The position numbers and the translations under genes were made by a program. From the NCBI RefSeq assembly GCF_001605895.1, contig NZ_LUAW01000003.1, positions 1 through 43,696 of the forward strand: DNA of 43,696 bases, read 5' to 3'. This DNA is from Acinetobacter pragensis. Its GTDB lineage: Bacteria > Pseudomonadota > Gammaproteobacteria > Pseudomonadales > Moraxellaceae. Shown here in pieces: positions 26,337-35,888 of the stretch; within the stretch, counting starts at the first letter, position 1, and the number at the start of each line of letters is the position of its first letter. Under the pieces are notes generated by a model, which worked only from the letters and a program-made list of their open reading frames with translations, did no database searches and was not told the DNA's origin.

Positions 26337-26469
26337 GCTGGCAAAATGAAGGATAAGATTGTGCCTTGGCTTTATATTTTGTGCTGCCGAAGCTTTAATG
26401 TCCAAAGGCTGAATGCGTTAATTGAAGAATAACTGGGAATATACTTAATTATAGGGATATTCTACAGTT

Positions 26470-26485
26470 TTCTAATTCATTAGAA
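26470..26485. promoter_or_regulatory. Palindrome before the response-regulator gene
   Basis: TTCTAAT-TC-ATTAGAA, perfect 7-base arms around two bases, 29 bases before the first ATG. A second dyad GAATAT / ATATTC is at 26437-26462. Possible operators for the LuxR-type regulator it precedes. Confidence 0.4.
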
Positions 26486-26513
26486 TCAAAAATAGTTTAG
26501 GGGCAATCAGGGG

Positions 26514-27200
26514 ATGGCGATGGAAGTAGTTTTACCAGTACCGGTTTTGGTCGTGGAAGATGAAGAAATCATTCAGTTTCGGCTCCGTAAAATTTTGAAT
26601 GATCTTGGCTATGCCAATGATGTGCTGCTGTTTGCTAAGAATGTAAAAGAAGCATTTGAAATTTTAGAACAGCAGCCGATTTCACTGGCACTGATTGATT
26701 TAGGCCTGCCTGATGGTCACGGCACAGAAATTATCGAAAAAATTCGTGCCGCTGAAAGCAATACCATGATTCTGGTGATTTCTGCATGGAGCACGCAGGA
26801 AAGTTTAATTGGCGCAATCAAAGCTGGCGCAACAGGCTATGTGCTGAAAGAGCGGGATGATGCTGAAGTATTGCTGTCCATCCGCAGTATTTTGCGCGGC
26901 GGCGCGCCGATAGATCCTTTTATTGCCCGTGAAATTCTAAAGCAAATTGCTCAGACCGAAATCGAGCAGCAGACAGAAGTTGCAGGAGGCAATAGCAGCG
27001 CTGATCAAAACATTTTGACCTTCCGTGAAAAAGAAATTCTAAATTTGGTGGCGCAAGGGCTAAGCAACCGTGAAATTGCTGAGCAGCTGTTTGTTTCACG
27101 CTATACGGTAGAAAGCCATATTAAGCATATTTACCGAAAACTTTCAGTGACTAAACGGACTAAGGCTGTCAGCGCCGCGCGATCATTAGGAATTTTATAA
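26514..27200 (+). CDS. NarL/LuxR-family response regulator
   Basis: Two-component regulator with a receiver domain (about 9-125): acidic pair Glu15/Asp16, phosphoacceptor Asp62 in LALIDLGLPDG, and a conserved Lys in GYVLKER. A C-terminal LuxR-type helix-turn-helix (about 163-225) has LTFREKEILNLVAQGLSNREI and YTVESHIKHIYRKL signatures. The start may be ATG 26514 or ATG 26520; the GGGG before it is better spaced for 26520. The stop overlaps the sensor kinase start by one base, so the two are partners. Confidence 0.9.
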   Translation: MAMEVVLPVPVLVVEDEEIIQFRLRKILNDLGYANDVLLFAKNVKEAFEILEQQPISLALIDLGLPDGHGTEIIEKIRAAESNTMILVISAWSTQESLIGAIKAGATGYVLKERDDAEVLLSIRSILRGGAPIDPFIAREILKQIAQTEIEQQTEVAGGNSSADQNILTFREKEILNLVAQGLSNREIAEQLFVSRYTVESHIKHIYRKLSVTKRTKAVSAARSLGIL

Positions 27201-29077
27201 TGTTTCGATGGAAATACTTGTGCTGCATTTTGCTGAGCTGCTTGATCAGTTCATTCTGCAGCGCTTCTATTTCCTATCAAATCAACAGCCAATGCCAAGT
27301 TATTTTAAACAGCATTAGTAAAGTCCAAACTGCATCCAATTTAGAGCTGCCGAAGCAGGGCTGGGTGCCGGTTCAAAAACTGCCCGATAATTGGAATGAG
27401 GCGTGGCCGAATTATACAGGCGGGGCATGGTATAGGCTGATATGGAGCTGGAATTGCCAAGATCATGCGCGGCTGGCGGAACCGATTGCTTTTTCCATCA
27501 GTCATATCAATACAGCAGGGGCTATTTTTTTAAATGGCGATATGCTTTGGAGTGACAAGAGTTTGCATGAGCCTTTATCCAAAAGCTGGAACATGCCCAG
27601 ATTTTGGATTATGCCCATATCCGGTTTAAAGAAAAATAGCAATGAAATACTTATTTATGTAACCGGTTATTCTGCAATGAGCTCAGGAATCGGAACAGTC
27701 AGTTTTGACAATGTTATTAAAGCAAATGCCGTGAATGATAAAAGAATTTGGAATATGCGGACCCTATTCCAAATCAATTTAATTTTATCGGCCACTTTAG
27801 GCATGTTTTGTCTGGTGATCTGGCTTTACCGCCGCAGTGAATCAAGTTTTGGCTGGTTTGCAATCAGCTGTTTTTTATGGATTCTTTTTATTTCCAATAT
27901 TTTAGCCACGGAAACGTATATTTTTTCAAGTTCTGTAGCCGCCGCCCGAATGAATTTGATTATATTCATGTTGTATATTTTGTGTTTTTGCACATATTTG
28001 CTCAGATTCGTGCGGGTTAAAAAGCCAAAAATTGAACGCTTTCTGCTGATATTGACTGCAGTATTCATTCTCTGTATTTGGACAGTTTCATTGAATCAGA
28101 TGAAGGGGCTGTTTGATTCAGTGTTCCTGTTTTATTGCGGTATTTATTTTGTGACATATATTCATTTATGCTGGGTTGCTGTGCGTGTAAAGCGCTCAGA
28201 TTATATTCTGCTGGCTGTCTGCATGACAGCCATTATGTTTATTTCTGTCTATGATTTAAGACTTGTTTTTATAAGCTCAGTTCCTGATATTACGCTTTTA
28301 TCACCCTATACCTCACCCTTATTTACACTGTTTATTGTTATTCTTCTCGGTTCTCGTTTGGATCGAAACATAAAAAAAATTGAACATTTCAATGATGAGC
28401 TGTCAACAAAAATACAGCAGGTCAGTTTGGATTTAAGCAGCAGCTTGAATGATCAGCACCGTTTGGAATTGTTTAATGCACGGCTGCAGGAGCGGATGAA
28501 ATTATCTCATGACTTGCATGATGGGCTTGGATCCTCCATTGTCCGCTCTATGATTTTGGTCGATCAATGTGATAAAAAAATTCCAAATAAGCAGTTTTTA
28601 TCGATGCTGAAACTGCTGCGTGATGATTTACGCCAAATTATTGACAGCGGATCTGTTGCAGGGAATAAAATACCGGAGACACCTTTGCTTTGGGCTGCTC
28701 CTGTCCGGCATCGTTTCAGTCAGCTGATGGATGAAATGGATATTCGTGCGCAATGGGAGTTTGCTGCGCAATGGGAAACTGAACCCACAGCCTTGCAGTG
28801 TTTGAACTTAATTCGTGTATTGGAGGAAAGCTTGACGAATGTGATCAAGCACAGTCAGGCAACACAGGTTAAAGTCAGCATGCATTATGCCAGCCCATCA
28901 CAGCTGGAATTAATCATTCAGGATAATGGCGTTGGTTTTGATGTTGATTGCGTAAAGCAAAATGGCATGAGCATAGGCATGCGCAGCATGCAAAGCCGCA
29001 TAGAGAAGATGAGCGGTAATTTCAGTATAGATTCAGGAGAAGATGGCACGATTGTTCATGCCTGCATTAAGCTTTAG
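27200..29077 (+). CDS. Membrane sensor histidine kinase with 7TM-DISM-like sensor
   Basis: Partner of the LuxR-type regulator upstream. A Sec-type N-terminus is followed by an extracytoplasmic domain (about 25-190) with a carbohydrate-binding-like beta-sandwich feel (GGAWYRLIWSW, GAIFLNGDMLWSD), then about seven membrane segments (about 195-390), a coiled coil, and a HisKA_3 domain whose phosphoacceptor is most likely His440 in HDLHDGLGSS. The HATPase domain includes RVLEESLTNVIKHS and DNGVGFD. The arrangement resembles 7TMR-DISM receptors that sense extracytoplasmic ligands; the signal is unknown. 625 residues. A strong terminator follows. Confidence 0.85.
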   Translation: MFRWKYLCCILLSCLISSFCSASISYQINSQCQVILNSISKVQTASNLELPKQGWVPVQKLPDNWNEAWPNYTGGAWYRLIWSWNCQDHARLAEPIAFSISHINTAGAIFLNGDMLWSDKSLHEPLSKSWNMPRFWIMPISGLKKNSNEILIYVTGYSAMSSGIGTVSFDNVIKANAVNDKRIWNMRTLFQINLILSATLGMFCLVIWLYRRSESSFGWFAISCFLWILFISNILATETYIFSSSVAAARMNLIIFMLYILCFCTYLLRFVRVKKPKIERFLLILTAVFILCIWTVSLNQMKGLFDSVFLFYCGIYFVTYIHLCWVAVRVKRSDYILLAVCMTAIMFISVYDLRLVFISSVPDITLLSPYTSPLFTLFIVILLGSRLDRNIKKIEHFNDELSTKIQQVSLDLSSSLNDQHRLELFNARLQERMKLSHDLHDGLGSSIVRSMILVDQCDKKIPNKQFLSMLKLLRDDLRQIIDSGSVAGNKIPETPLLWAAPVRHRFSQLMDEMDIRAQWEFAAQWETEPTALQCLNLIRVLEESLTNVIKHSQATQVKVSMHYASPSQLELIIQDNGVGFDVDCVKQNGMSIGMRSMQSRIEKMSGNFSIDSGEDGTIVHACIKL

Positions 29078-29121
29078 ACTGCTCTATATATCATTCAGCG
29101 CAAACAGTTTTATTCTGCCGT

Positions 29122-29151
29122 AAAAAAGAGGGACATGAGCCCTCTTTTTTT
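29122..29151. terminator. Bidirectional terminator between sensor kinase gene and roxA
   Basis: GAGGG / CCCTC stem with loop ACATGAG, six A before and seven T after, between convergent genes. Confidence 0.9.
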
Positions 29152-29176
29152 ACAATGCGACAGTGTTGTTTTGCCG

Positions 29177-30346
29177 TTAACTTTCAGATTCTGACGGCAA
29201 TAGCATGATGACAGATTCATTCATCAGCTCAGCAATATCTTCTAGAATATCCTGATCAAATAAAGTTTCATCTAAAGCTATGGCTTGGCCATCTGCCAGC
29301 TTTTTCAGATACGGCGCAAACTGCTCAGAGATACAGATGCTTTCGCCGTTTGCCCAAAATAGCAATTCATCATCCTGCTCGGTATAAAGCAGGCGGGAAG
29401 CGGGTTCAAGCATGAGCAAGTATCCTTGCTCTAAAGCATCTTCCAGATCACCCGTGCCGATTTCTTCAGCATCGGGAATATTTTCAGGATATTTAGGCTC
29501 CGATATGAGGCTGACAATGGCATCTTCGATTACAGTAGAGTTTTGCAATTGTTCAAAGATTTTTTCTTTTAAATATTCCAGTTCATTTTGTGTCAATTGA
29601 CCAATTGCGCTTTGCTGATCGCGGATAATGTCCAACAGCGGGTTTTTAAGCGCAGGATTTTCAGAAAATTTATCACAAACGCGATCCATCATGTCCGCCA
29701 CATTCGGCATGCGGAAACCAAATGAGAACGTAAGGCAGTCATCTTCTGCAACGCCGTAATGCGATAAACCTGGCGGTACGTAGAGCATGTCGCCGGGCGC
29801 CAGCACTTCATCAAAATGCACATCCATTTCCGGCAATAATTTTAATGGCTGGCCTGCAATAAAATCAGTTTCGGCATCACACATTTGGCCCAGCTGCCAG
29901 CGGCGGTGTCCATGACCTTGAACAAGAAATACATCGTAAAAGTCAAAGTGCTTGCCGACAGAACCGCCTTTAGGCGCATAAGACACCATGATGTCATCGC
30001 GGCGCCACTGTGGAATAAATGAAAACTTTTTCCACAGCTCAGCCAAGTCAAACGAGTAGTGATCAACGGCTTGCACCAGTAAAGTCCAAAGTTTTGGCAT
30101 TTTTTGAAAATCCGCTTTCAGCAGCGGAGAAGATTTGACAGACCACTGATTGGGATCGCGGTCTTTCTGTTTGATCAGGCGGGCCGTGATATTTTCTTCC
30201 AGCGCAAGCTCCATCACATCATCTGGTTCTAAAATTCCAGCAATTTCAGGTAATGCATTGCGCACGAGCAGCGGTTTTTTTTGCCAATATTCAGCAAGAA
30301 ATTGTTCGGCGCTGATTCCGCCAAGAACGTCTAAAGGTTGAGACAT
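29177..30346 (-). CDS. roxA: Ribosomal protein uL16 arginine 3-hydroxylase RoxA
   Basis: JmjC/cupin-type 2-oxoglutarate and Fe(II)-dependent oxygenase that hydroxylates an arginine of ribosomal protein uL16 (L16) in E. coli (YcfD). The Fe triad is His133 and Asp135 in KHFDFYDVFLVQ, and His196 in PPGLSHYG. WQKKPLLVRNA at the N-terminus and RRWQLG are family marks. A C-terminal winged-helix-like part follows the cupin. 389 residues. A standalone minus-strand gene. Confidence 0.92.
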   Translation of the reverse strand: MSQPLDVLGGISAEQFLAEYWQKKPLLVRNALPEIAGILEPDDVMELALEENITARLIKQKDRDPNQWSVKSSPLLKADFQKMPKLWTLLVQAVDHYSFDLAELWKKFSFIPQWRRDDIMVSYAPKGGSVGKHFDFYDVFLVQGHGHRRWQLGQMCDAETDFIAGQPLKLLPEMDVHFDEVLAPGDMLYVPPGLSHYGVAEDDCLTFSFGFRMPNVADMMDRVCDKFSENPALKNPLLDIIRDQQSAIGQLTQNELEYLKEKIFEQLQNSTVIEDAIVSLISEPKYPENIPDAEEIGTGDLEDALEQGYLLMLEPASRLLYTEQDDELLFWANGESICISEQFAPYLKKLADGQAIALDETLFDQDILEDIAELMNESVIMLLPSESES

Positions 30347-30689
30347 GAAATAGCCTAAGCAGATTTAAATCAATATTGGGCTTATTGTCTTATGATCAAA
30401 GGGAGCGGTGCAAGGGGATTATATTATTATTTGAATACGCTCAGTCTGCAGACAAGCCAGCATTGCATAAGACAGCACAAGACGCGCGTTTATTGTGTGA
30501 TTGAATTTGACTTTTACGCTATTTTTGAACAGCAGATGTCAGATGCTTTTAGTACTCATTGTTGAAAAGCAGGCTTGAGAATCTTGAATGCAGGCGAATG
30601 ATTGATAACGCCATGTATGGCTGGATGATATCAGCGAACAGCAAGCTGTGGCTATCCGCTGAATGAGGGGTGTGTAATGAGTATGAGCC
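30347..30689. other. Intergenic region between roxA and the maf gene
   Basis: 343 bases without a credible gene; the longest frames are under 30 codons and lack ribosome sites. It contains the roxA upstream region and an inverted repeat TCAGCG / CGCTGA (30631-30662) with no T run that lies just after the maf stop. Confidence 0.5.
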
Positions 30690-31283
30690 TTAAGGAACTA
30701 AAACATTCAACTGACGCAAAATATTGCACAGCTTAATCATTGGCATGCCCATTAATGTGGTTTGGTCATGACCAATCATTTCTTCAAAAAGGCTGATTCC
30801 CAGACTTTCACATTTAAAGCTGCCGGCACAGTGCAGCGGCTGTTCTACTTCAATATAGCGTTCAATTTCAGGCAGGCTCAGCTTGCGGAATTTGACTTTG
30901 TAATGCTCGACCAGCGTCTGCTCAAAGCCAGCCTTCAGATGCTGAACGCTCAGTGCGGTACTGAAATACACAATTTTGTCTGAATTGGCCTGCAGCTGTC
31001 TGACGGCTTTTTCAGGACTTAATGGCTTGCCGATAAAAATATCCGGCGCGCCTTCACGCCAAGCGACTTGGTCTGAACCTATGACAATCGCATCGGGATG
31101 CTGTTCTGCAATACGCTTGGCTTTTTCAAAGGCCAGTCGTTGAGCTAAATCATCGGCATGGCTTTCACCGCGCGGAGATTCATCTATATCAGGAACAATA
31201 GACAGGTAATCAATTCGTAAACGATCCATTAAATCTTTACGGGTTTGGCTGCTGGAAGCCAAAATGATTTTTTGAGTATTCAT
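30690..31283 (-). CDS. yceF: Maf-family nucleoside triphosphate pyrophosphatase (YceF type)
   Basis: House-cleaning enzyme that hydrolyses modified NTPs; the YceF branch prefers 7-methyl-GTP. It has the opening ILASSSQTRKDLMDRL, a catalytic Asp in IVIGSDQVAW, and the GKPLSPEKAVRQLQ segment, with the Asp-Gln-Val-Ala form typical of the YceF subfamily rather than dTTP-type Maf. 197 residues. Its start codon overlaps the stop of the DUF2237 gene by one base, implying a small operon. Confidence 0.9.
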   Translation of the reverse strand: MNTQKIILASSSQTRKDLMDRLRIDYLSIVPDIDESPRGESHADDLAQRLAFEKAKRIAEQHPDAIVIGSDQVAWREGAPDIFIGKPLSPEKAVRQLQANSDKIVYFSTALSVQHLKAGFEQTLVEHYKVKFRKLSLPEIERYIEVEQPLHCAGSFKCESLGISLFEEMIGHDQTTLMGMPMIKLCNILRQLNVLVP

Positions 31284-31666
31284 TACACTGCATATTCCAT
31301 GAGGACATTAAGCGGCACATAAGACAGCACAGCTTGATGACATGCCTGTATTTTAATAGGCGGAGCAATGCCGGCTTGGTATGCCTCCACCCAACGGGTC
31401 ACACAAATGCACCAAAAATCACCCGGCTGCAAACCCGGGAAACCGACTTCTGGTAAGGGTGTGGTTAAATCATTGCCTGCTTTTTGAGAAAAGCTTAAAA
31501 ATTCAGAAGTCATTTCAGCGCACATTGTATGCTGGCCCAAATCAGTCGCGGCTGTGTGGCAGAAACCGTTGCGGAAATATCCGGTAATCGGGTCATAGCA
31601 GCAACTGGCTAAAGACTCGCCTAAGACGTTTAAACGATTGATATTTGGATCTGGATGAATAGACAT
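31283..31666 (-). CDS. DUF2237-family protein
   Basis: 127-residue soluble protein of unknown function. The family hallmark is clear: NVLGESLASCCYDPITGYFRNG, then CAEMTSEFLSFSQKAGNDL and FPGLQPGDFWCICVTRW. Several conserved Cys and Asp/Glu residues suggest metal or redox chemistry, but none is established. It is upstream of and overlaps the maf gene by one base and is divergent from pgk, which starts 140 bases away. Confidence 0.85.
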   Translation of the reverse strand: MSIHPDPNINRLNVLGESLASCCYDPITGYFRNGFCHTAATDLGQHTMCAEMTSEFLSFSQKAGNDLTTPLPEVGFPGLQPGDFWCICVTRWVEAYQAGIAPPIKIQACHQAVLSYVPLNVLMEYAV

Positions 31667-31805
31667 AAGCTCTGAATCTTAAAGGGGCTTTTCACTATGA
31701 TAGCAAAAGTTTGGCTTTCGATGCCTTTTCTGCAAAAGAAGCTAACCTTTTTCTGCATAATCATTTAAAATCTCCGCGTTTTGATATCAATAAAGAGAGC
31801 TATAC

Positions 31806-32993
31806 ATGAACTTTCAGCGTATGACTGACCTTGATTTAGCGGGCAAACGTGTTCTTATTCGAGAAGATTTAAACGTTCCTGTTAAAAACGGTGTGATTAC
31901 CAGCGATGCGCGCCTTCGCGCTGCATTGCCAACAATTAAAGCTGCTTTGGAAAAAGGCGCAGCTGTAATGGTTTATTCTCACCTAGGCCGTCCTGTTGAA
32001 GGTGAACCAAAAGCTGAACAGTCTTTGGCGCCAGTTGCGGCTTATTTAACCGAAGCATTGGGTCAAGAAGTTAAATTGTTTACAGATTATTTAGATGGCG
32101 TTGATGTTCAGCCAGGTCAAGTTGTGCTACTTGAAAACTGCCGTTTCAATACGGGCGAAAAGAAAAACAGCCCAGAGCTGGCTGCAAAATATGCAGCGCT
32201 TTGCGATGTATTTGTCATGGATGCCTTTGGTACAGCACACCGTGCAGAAGCATCGACTGAAGGCGTGGCGCGTTTAGCAAAAGTTGCAGCTGCAGGTCCA
32301 TTATTGGCTGCTGAATTAGATGCACTCGGCCGTGCGCTGAAAACACCTGAAAAGCCAATGGCAGCTATTGTCGCTGGTTCTAAAGTGTCGACAAAACTGG
32401 ACGTATTGACATCTCTTTCAGACCTTTGCGATCAAATTATTGTGGGCGGCGGTATTGCCAACACATTCCTTGCAGCGGCAGGCTTCAATGTCGGTAAATC
32501 ATTGTGTGAACATGATTTAATTGATACAGCAAAAGCCATTGCTGCAAAAGTTTCTATTCCGCTTCCAACGGATGTTGTGGTTGCGGATGCCTCTGAAATT
32601 AACTTTGACGATTTCTTAGGTTCTTTGGCTGCAGCGAAAGCTGTCGTTAAGAAAGTAGAAGATGTTGCAGACAATGACATGATTTTGGATGTTGGCCCAG
32701 AAACTGCAAAAGCATTTGCAGAGATTCTAAAAACATCTAAAACCATTCTTTGGAATGGCCCAGTAGGTGTGTTTGAGGTTGATCAATTTGGCGAAGGCAC
32801 GAAAGCATTGTCTTTAGCGATTGCTGAATCAAATGGATTCTCTATTGCCGGCGGCGGTGATACTTTAGCGGCAATTGATAAATATGGCGTTGCAGACAAA
32901 ATCGGCTACATTTCGACTGGCGGCGGCGCGTTCCTTGAGTTTGTAGAAGGCAAAACGTTACCGGCAGTAGCGGTATTGCTTGAACGCGCTTAA
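31806..32993 (+). CDS. pgk: Phosphoglycerate kinase
   Basis: Reversible transfer of phosphate between 1,3-bisphosphoglycerate and ADP in glycolysis and gluconeogenesis. The N-terminal domain begins with [14 protein letters not shown], has the substrate-binding YSHLGRP and [11 protein letters not shown], and the C-terminal nucleotide domain carries [11 protein letters not shown] and [12 protein letters not shown]. 395 residues, full length. GAGAGC lies a few bases before the ATG. Followed by its own terminator, then a small lipoprotein gene and fba. Confidence 0.98.
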   Translation: MNFQRMTDLDLAGKRVLIREDLNVPVKNGVITSDARLRAALPTIKAALEKGAAVMVYSHLGRPVEGEPKAEQSLAPVAAYLTEALGQEVKLFTDYLDGVDVQPGQVVLLENCRFNTGEKKNSPELAAKYAALCDVFVMDAFGTAHRAEASTEGVARLAKVAAAGPLLAAELDALGRALKTPEKPMAAIVAGSKVSTKLDVLTSLSDLCDQIIVGGGIANTFLAAAGFNVGKSLCEHDLIDTAKAIAAKVSIPLPTDVVVADASEINFDDFLGSLAAAKAVVKKVEDVADNDMILDVGPETAKAFAEILKTSKTILWNGPVGVFEVDQFGEGTKALSLAIAESNGFSIAGGGDTLAAIDKYGVADKIGYISTGGGAFLEFVEGKTLPAVAVLLERA

Positions 32994-33008
32994 AGCGTAA
33001 AGCAAGTT

Positions 33009-33039
33009 AAAAAAGGCTGACAGATGTTCAGCCTTTTTT
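33009..33039 (+). terminator. Terminator after pgk
   Basis: GGCTGA / TCAGCC stem with A run before and six T after. Confidence 0.9.
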
Positions 33040-33145
33040 ATTGCTCTTTTTTTGATATTTAATCGATTCATTTTATAGTCATCAAAATGAAATATAACTG
33101 CAATAAAATTTTCTGCAGTTACTCATCTACCTGTAGGAAAATCTG

Positions 33146-33421
33146 ATGAATCTTAAACTGGCACTTGCTGCATTAATCATTGCGCCACTTGCATTAACAG
33201 CATGTTCTAAGAAAGAAGAAGCGACTAAAACTGAAACTGAAGCATCTGCCCCCGCTGCTGATGCGCAGACAACGCCTGAACAGCAGGCTGCAATTGATGC
33301 ATTGGACAAGCCAGTGCTTGATGAAAAAAATCAGGATGTGCCTGCAGAAGTGGCTAATGCGCCAGCAGATGAAGCGACTGCGGATGCCGAAACAGCGCCT
33401 GCTGAGCAGGCGGCTCACTAA
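33146..33421 (+). CDS. Small Ala/Glu-rich lipoprotein of unknown function
   Basis: 91 residues with a lipobox LTAC giving lipidated Cys20; Ser at +2 points to the outer membrane. The mature part is low-complexity, rich in Ala, Glu, Thr and Pro (EATKTETEASAPAADAQ), probably unstructured, and ends with a KPVLDEKNQDVPAEVANAP block. AGGA lies eight bases upstream. It sits between pgk and fba with its own terminator, so it is an independent unit. No function can be assigned. Confidence 0.75.
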   Translation: MNLKLALAALIIAPLALTACSKKEEATKTETEASAPAADAQTTPEQQAAIDALDKPVLDEKNQDVPAEVANAPADEATADAETAPAEQAAH

Positions 33422-33442
33422 GTTTGTTGTTTTTATTTTAAA

Positions 33443-33470
33443 AGTCCCTGCATAAGCAGGGATTTTTTTT
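33443..33470 (+). terminator. Terminator after the small lipoprotein gene
   Basis: TCCCTGC / GCAGGGA with loop ATAA and eight T. The core CCTGCATAAGCAGG recurs in the terminator at 35578. Confidence 0.92.
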
Positions 33471-33543
33471 ATAAAACGGCTTTTTGATGCTGATTTGAAA
33501 CCATTGTACATGTAGAATATGTCGCATTACCTGGGAGGACACT

Positions 33544-34581
33544 ATGGCTCTTATTTCATTGCGCCAGCTCTTGGATCACGCCGGCGAACATGCTTACGGC
33601 GTACCAGCGTTTAACGTAAACAACTTAGAACAAATGCGCGCAATTATGCTTGCAGCAGATGCAACAAATTCACCTGTTATTGTGCAAGCCTCTGCAGGCG
33701 CGCGCAAATATGCAGGTGCGCCTTTCTTGCGTCACCTTATTTTAGCTGCGATTGAAGAATGGCCGCATATCCCGGTCGTTATGCACCAAGACCATGGTAC
33801 CGACCCTGATGTATGTCAGCGTTCTATCCAATTGGGCTTCTCATCAGTCATGATGGACGGTTCATTAGGCGCAGACGGTAAAACACCGACAACATATGAA
33901 TATAATGTTGACGTAACACGCCGTACAGTTGCAATGGCGCATGCATGCGGTGTTTCAGTTGAAGGCGAAATCGGCTGTTTAGGCAGTCTTGAAACCGGCA
34001 TGGCGGGTGAAGAAGATGGCGTAGGCGCAGAAGGCGTTCTTGACCATTCACAGCTTTTAACTTCTGTTGAAGAAGCGCGTCAATTCGTTGCTGATACCAA
34101 TGTAGATGCTTTGGCTATTGCAGTAGGTACTTCACACGGCGCTTACAAGTTTACCCGTCCGCCTACAGGCGATATTTTGGCCATTGACCGCATCAAAGAA
34201 ATTCATGCGGCGCTGCCAAATACGCACCTTGTGATGCACGGCTCAAGCTCGGTTCCTCAAGAATGGCTTGCGGTCATTAACCAATACGGCGGCGACATCA
34301 AAGAAACTTATGGTGTTCCAGTTGAGCAATTGGTTGATGCAATCAAGCACGGTGTTCGTAAAATCAACATCGATACAGATTTGCGTTTAGCCTCTACAGG
34401 CGCAATGCGCCGTATGATGGCTGAAAAACCTAGCGAATTTGACCCGCGTAAATTCTTTGCTCAAACTGTTGAAGCAATGAAGCAGATTTGTGTGGACCGC
34501 TACGAAGCTTTCGGTACTGCTGGTAACGCAGATAAAATTCGCCCAATTTCTTTAGAGAAAATGGTTGAACGCTATAAATAA
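33544..34581 (+). CDS. fba: Class II fructose-1,6-bisphosphate aldolase
   Basis: Zinc-dependent aldolase that interconverts fructose-1,6-bisphosphate and triose phosphates. [14 protein letters not shown] opens the fold. Zinc ligands lie in [11 protein letters not shown] and in [20 protein letters not shown] and [10 protein letters not shown] match the family. The length (345) and sequence style fit the Calvin-cycle subtype used for glycolysis in many proteobacteria. GGGAGGACACT is a strong ribosome site. Lies after pgk, consistent with central carbon metabolism, with its own terminator. Confidence 0.97.
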   Translation: MALISLRQLLDHAGEHAYGVPAFNVNNLEQMRAIMLAADATNSPVIVQASAGARKYAGAPFLRHLILAAIEEWPHIPVVMHQDHGTDPDVCQRSIQLGFSSVMMDGSLGADGKTPTTYEYNVDVTRRTVAMAHACGVSVEGEIGCLGSLETGMAGEEDGVGAEGVLDHSQLLTSVEEARQFVADTNVDALAIAVGTSHGAYKFTRPPTGDILAIDRIKEIHAALPNTHLVMHGSSSVPQEWLAVINQYGGDIKETYGVPVEQLVDAIKHGVRKINIDTDLRLASTGAMRRMMAEKPSEFDPRKFFAQTVEAMKQICVDRYEAFGTAGNADKIRPISLEKMVERYK

Positions 34582-34606
34582 TCTGTTATAGATTATTTGT
34601 TCTGAG

Positions 34607-34633
34607 AAGCCCGCACTATGTGGGCTTTTCTTT
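34607..34633 (+). terminator. Terminator after fba
   Basis: AAGCCCGCA / TGTGGGCTT (one G-T pair) with a three-base loop and a T-rich tail. Confidence 0.85.
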
Positions 34634-34688
34634 TGAAGCATTAAAAAATAAGGCGTAGCTGCGCTGAATTTAGAATAAAGAGATTGCT

Positions 34689-35546
34689 ATGGAACTGATA
34701 TTTGCAGCAGCATTATGCAGTGTTGCGGTGTCAATTTTGCTGAAAATATGCAAAGAAAAAGGCTTCAATACGTTTCAGATGATTGCATGGAATTACGCCG
34801 CTGCGAGCATTTTATGCTATCTGTGGTTTAAACCCGACTTACAGCATATTTCTGTGCAGCAAACGCCGTGGTGGCTGATCCTGATATTAGGCATTTTATT
34901 GCCTTCGATTTTTTTATGCCTAGCCAAGTCGTTGCAGACTGCGGGTATTTTAAAAACAGAGATTGCGCAGCGGCTATCGGTGGTGCTGTCGTTAAGTGCG
35001 GCTTATTTTATATTTCAAGAACAATTTAGCCAGCTGAAAGTGATTGGCATTGTATTGGGTTTAATCGGCGTTATATGTATTTTGGTATCACAGCGCACGG
35101 CCAGTCAAAATACAGAAAAACCATACGCAATTATTTACTTAACCTGTGTTTGGGTCGGCTATGCGCTTATTGATGTGCTGCTGAAATATACAACCGGTTT
35201 GGGGCTTCAATTTTCAGTCGCATTGAATTTGGTTTTTATCTATTCATTTATCCTTTCTATTTTGTATACAACAGTCCGCAACAAAAGCATTGGCACTGTA
35301 AAGGATGTTCTGGCAGGTTTAGGCCTAGGCATATTGAACTTTGCCAACATTGCGCTGTATGTCAAAGCCCACATGCTGCTGAAGGATACGCCAGCGATTG
35401 TATTTGCAGGCATGAATATTTTAGTGGTGCTGTTTGGTGTGCTGGGCGGCTTGATTATTTTTAAAGAAAAACTAAAAGTCTGGACAGGGTTGGGTTTGTG
35501 CATGAGTATCGTGAGTGTTTTATGTTTGGCCTATGCGATGGCTTAA
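34689..35546 (+). CDS. EamA/DMT-superfamily transporter
   Basis: Inner-membrane protein of 285 residues with nine or ten predicted membrane helices in two EamA repeats. The end of each half carries the typical motif (IVLGLIGVICILVSQR in the first, VLFGVLGGLIIFKEKL in the second). Substrate unknown; members export metabolites or drugs. A terminator follows. Confidence 0.8.
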   Translation: MELIFAAALCSVAVSILLKICKEKGFNTFQMIAWNYAAASILCYLWFKPDLQHISVQQTPWWLILILGILLPSIFLCLAKSLQTAGILKTEIAQRLSVVLSLSAAYFIFQEQFSQLKVIGIVLGLIGVICILVSQRTASQNTEKPYAIIYLTCVWVGYALIDVLLKYTTGLGLQFSVALNLVFIYSFILSILYTTVRNKSIGTVKDVLAGLGLGILNFANIALYVKAHMLLKDTPAIVFAGMNILVVLFGVLGGLIIFKEKLKVWTGLGLCMSIVSVLCLAYAMA

Positions 35547-35577
35547 AAATTTGATTTGACTGCATTCATCAAAAGGA

Positions 35578-35602
35578 AAGCCTGCATAAGCAGGCTTTTT
35601 TA
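35578..35602 (+). terminator. Terminator after the DMT transporter gene
   Basis: AAAGCCTGC / GCAGGCTTT with loop ATAA and T run. Confidence 0.9.
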
Positions 35603-35630
35603 TAAGCTTGGCAAGACAAAAAATACAGCT

Positions 35631-35888
35631 TTAAGATGCTTCGGGATGCGCCGACTTCAGCATGCGCACATAGCTGGATAGAAACTGGATGGGATGATGA
35701 ATCAGATCTTCAGTTTCTGCAATGCCTTGCAGCAGGCCAGCCTGCTGCCAGCTGGGGCAGGCAGGGTAATGATGATTATCCTGTGTGTAAGGATGCAAAT
35801 AGCTCTGTTTGCATGTCGAACATTCAAATTTCATGGGCATGCCAAAAATGGCAGATCGATGACTCAATTTGTAAATGCTTAGCGCCAT
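35631..35888 (-). CDS. Small zinc-ribbon-like protein, one Cys missing (paralogue of the gene at 36070)
   Basis: 85 residues from ATG 35888, which has GAGGTG four bases upstream. The centre aligns with its neighbour at 36070: MKFECSTCKQSYLHPY then YPACPSWQQAGLLQG. The first CxxC (Cys23, Cys26) is intact and the second pair reads Cys44-Pro-Ser-Trp47 instead of CPxC, so the fourth zinc ligand is lost. The shared tail is EDLIHHPIQFLSSYVRMLK. I do not recognise the family. A plus-strand frame over the same bases is rejected. The N-terminal 16 residues may be extra if Met17 or Met19 is used. Confidence 0.65.
   Translation of the reverse strand: MALSIYKLSHRSAIFGMPMKFECSTCKQSYLHPYTQDNHHYPACPSWQQAGLLQGIAETEDLIHHPIQFLSSYVRMLKSAHPEAS

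Noticed and set aside
26341..26432. 28-codon frame after the tandem thioredoxin-fold gene
   Set aside because: No ribosome site and no family features; likely chance.
30631..30662. Inverted repeat TCAGCG/CGCTGA downstream of maf as a terminator
   Set aside because: No T run on either strand; noted only as a repeat.
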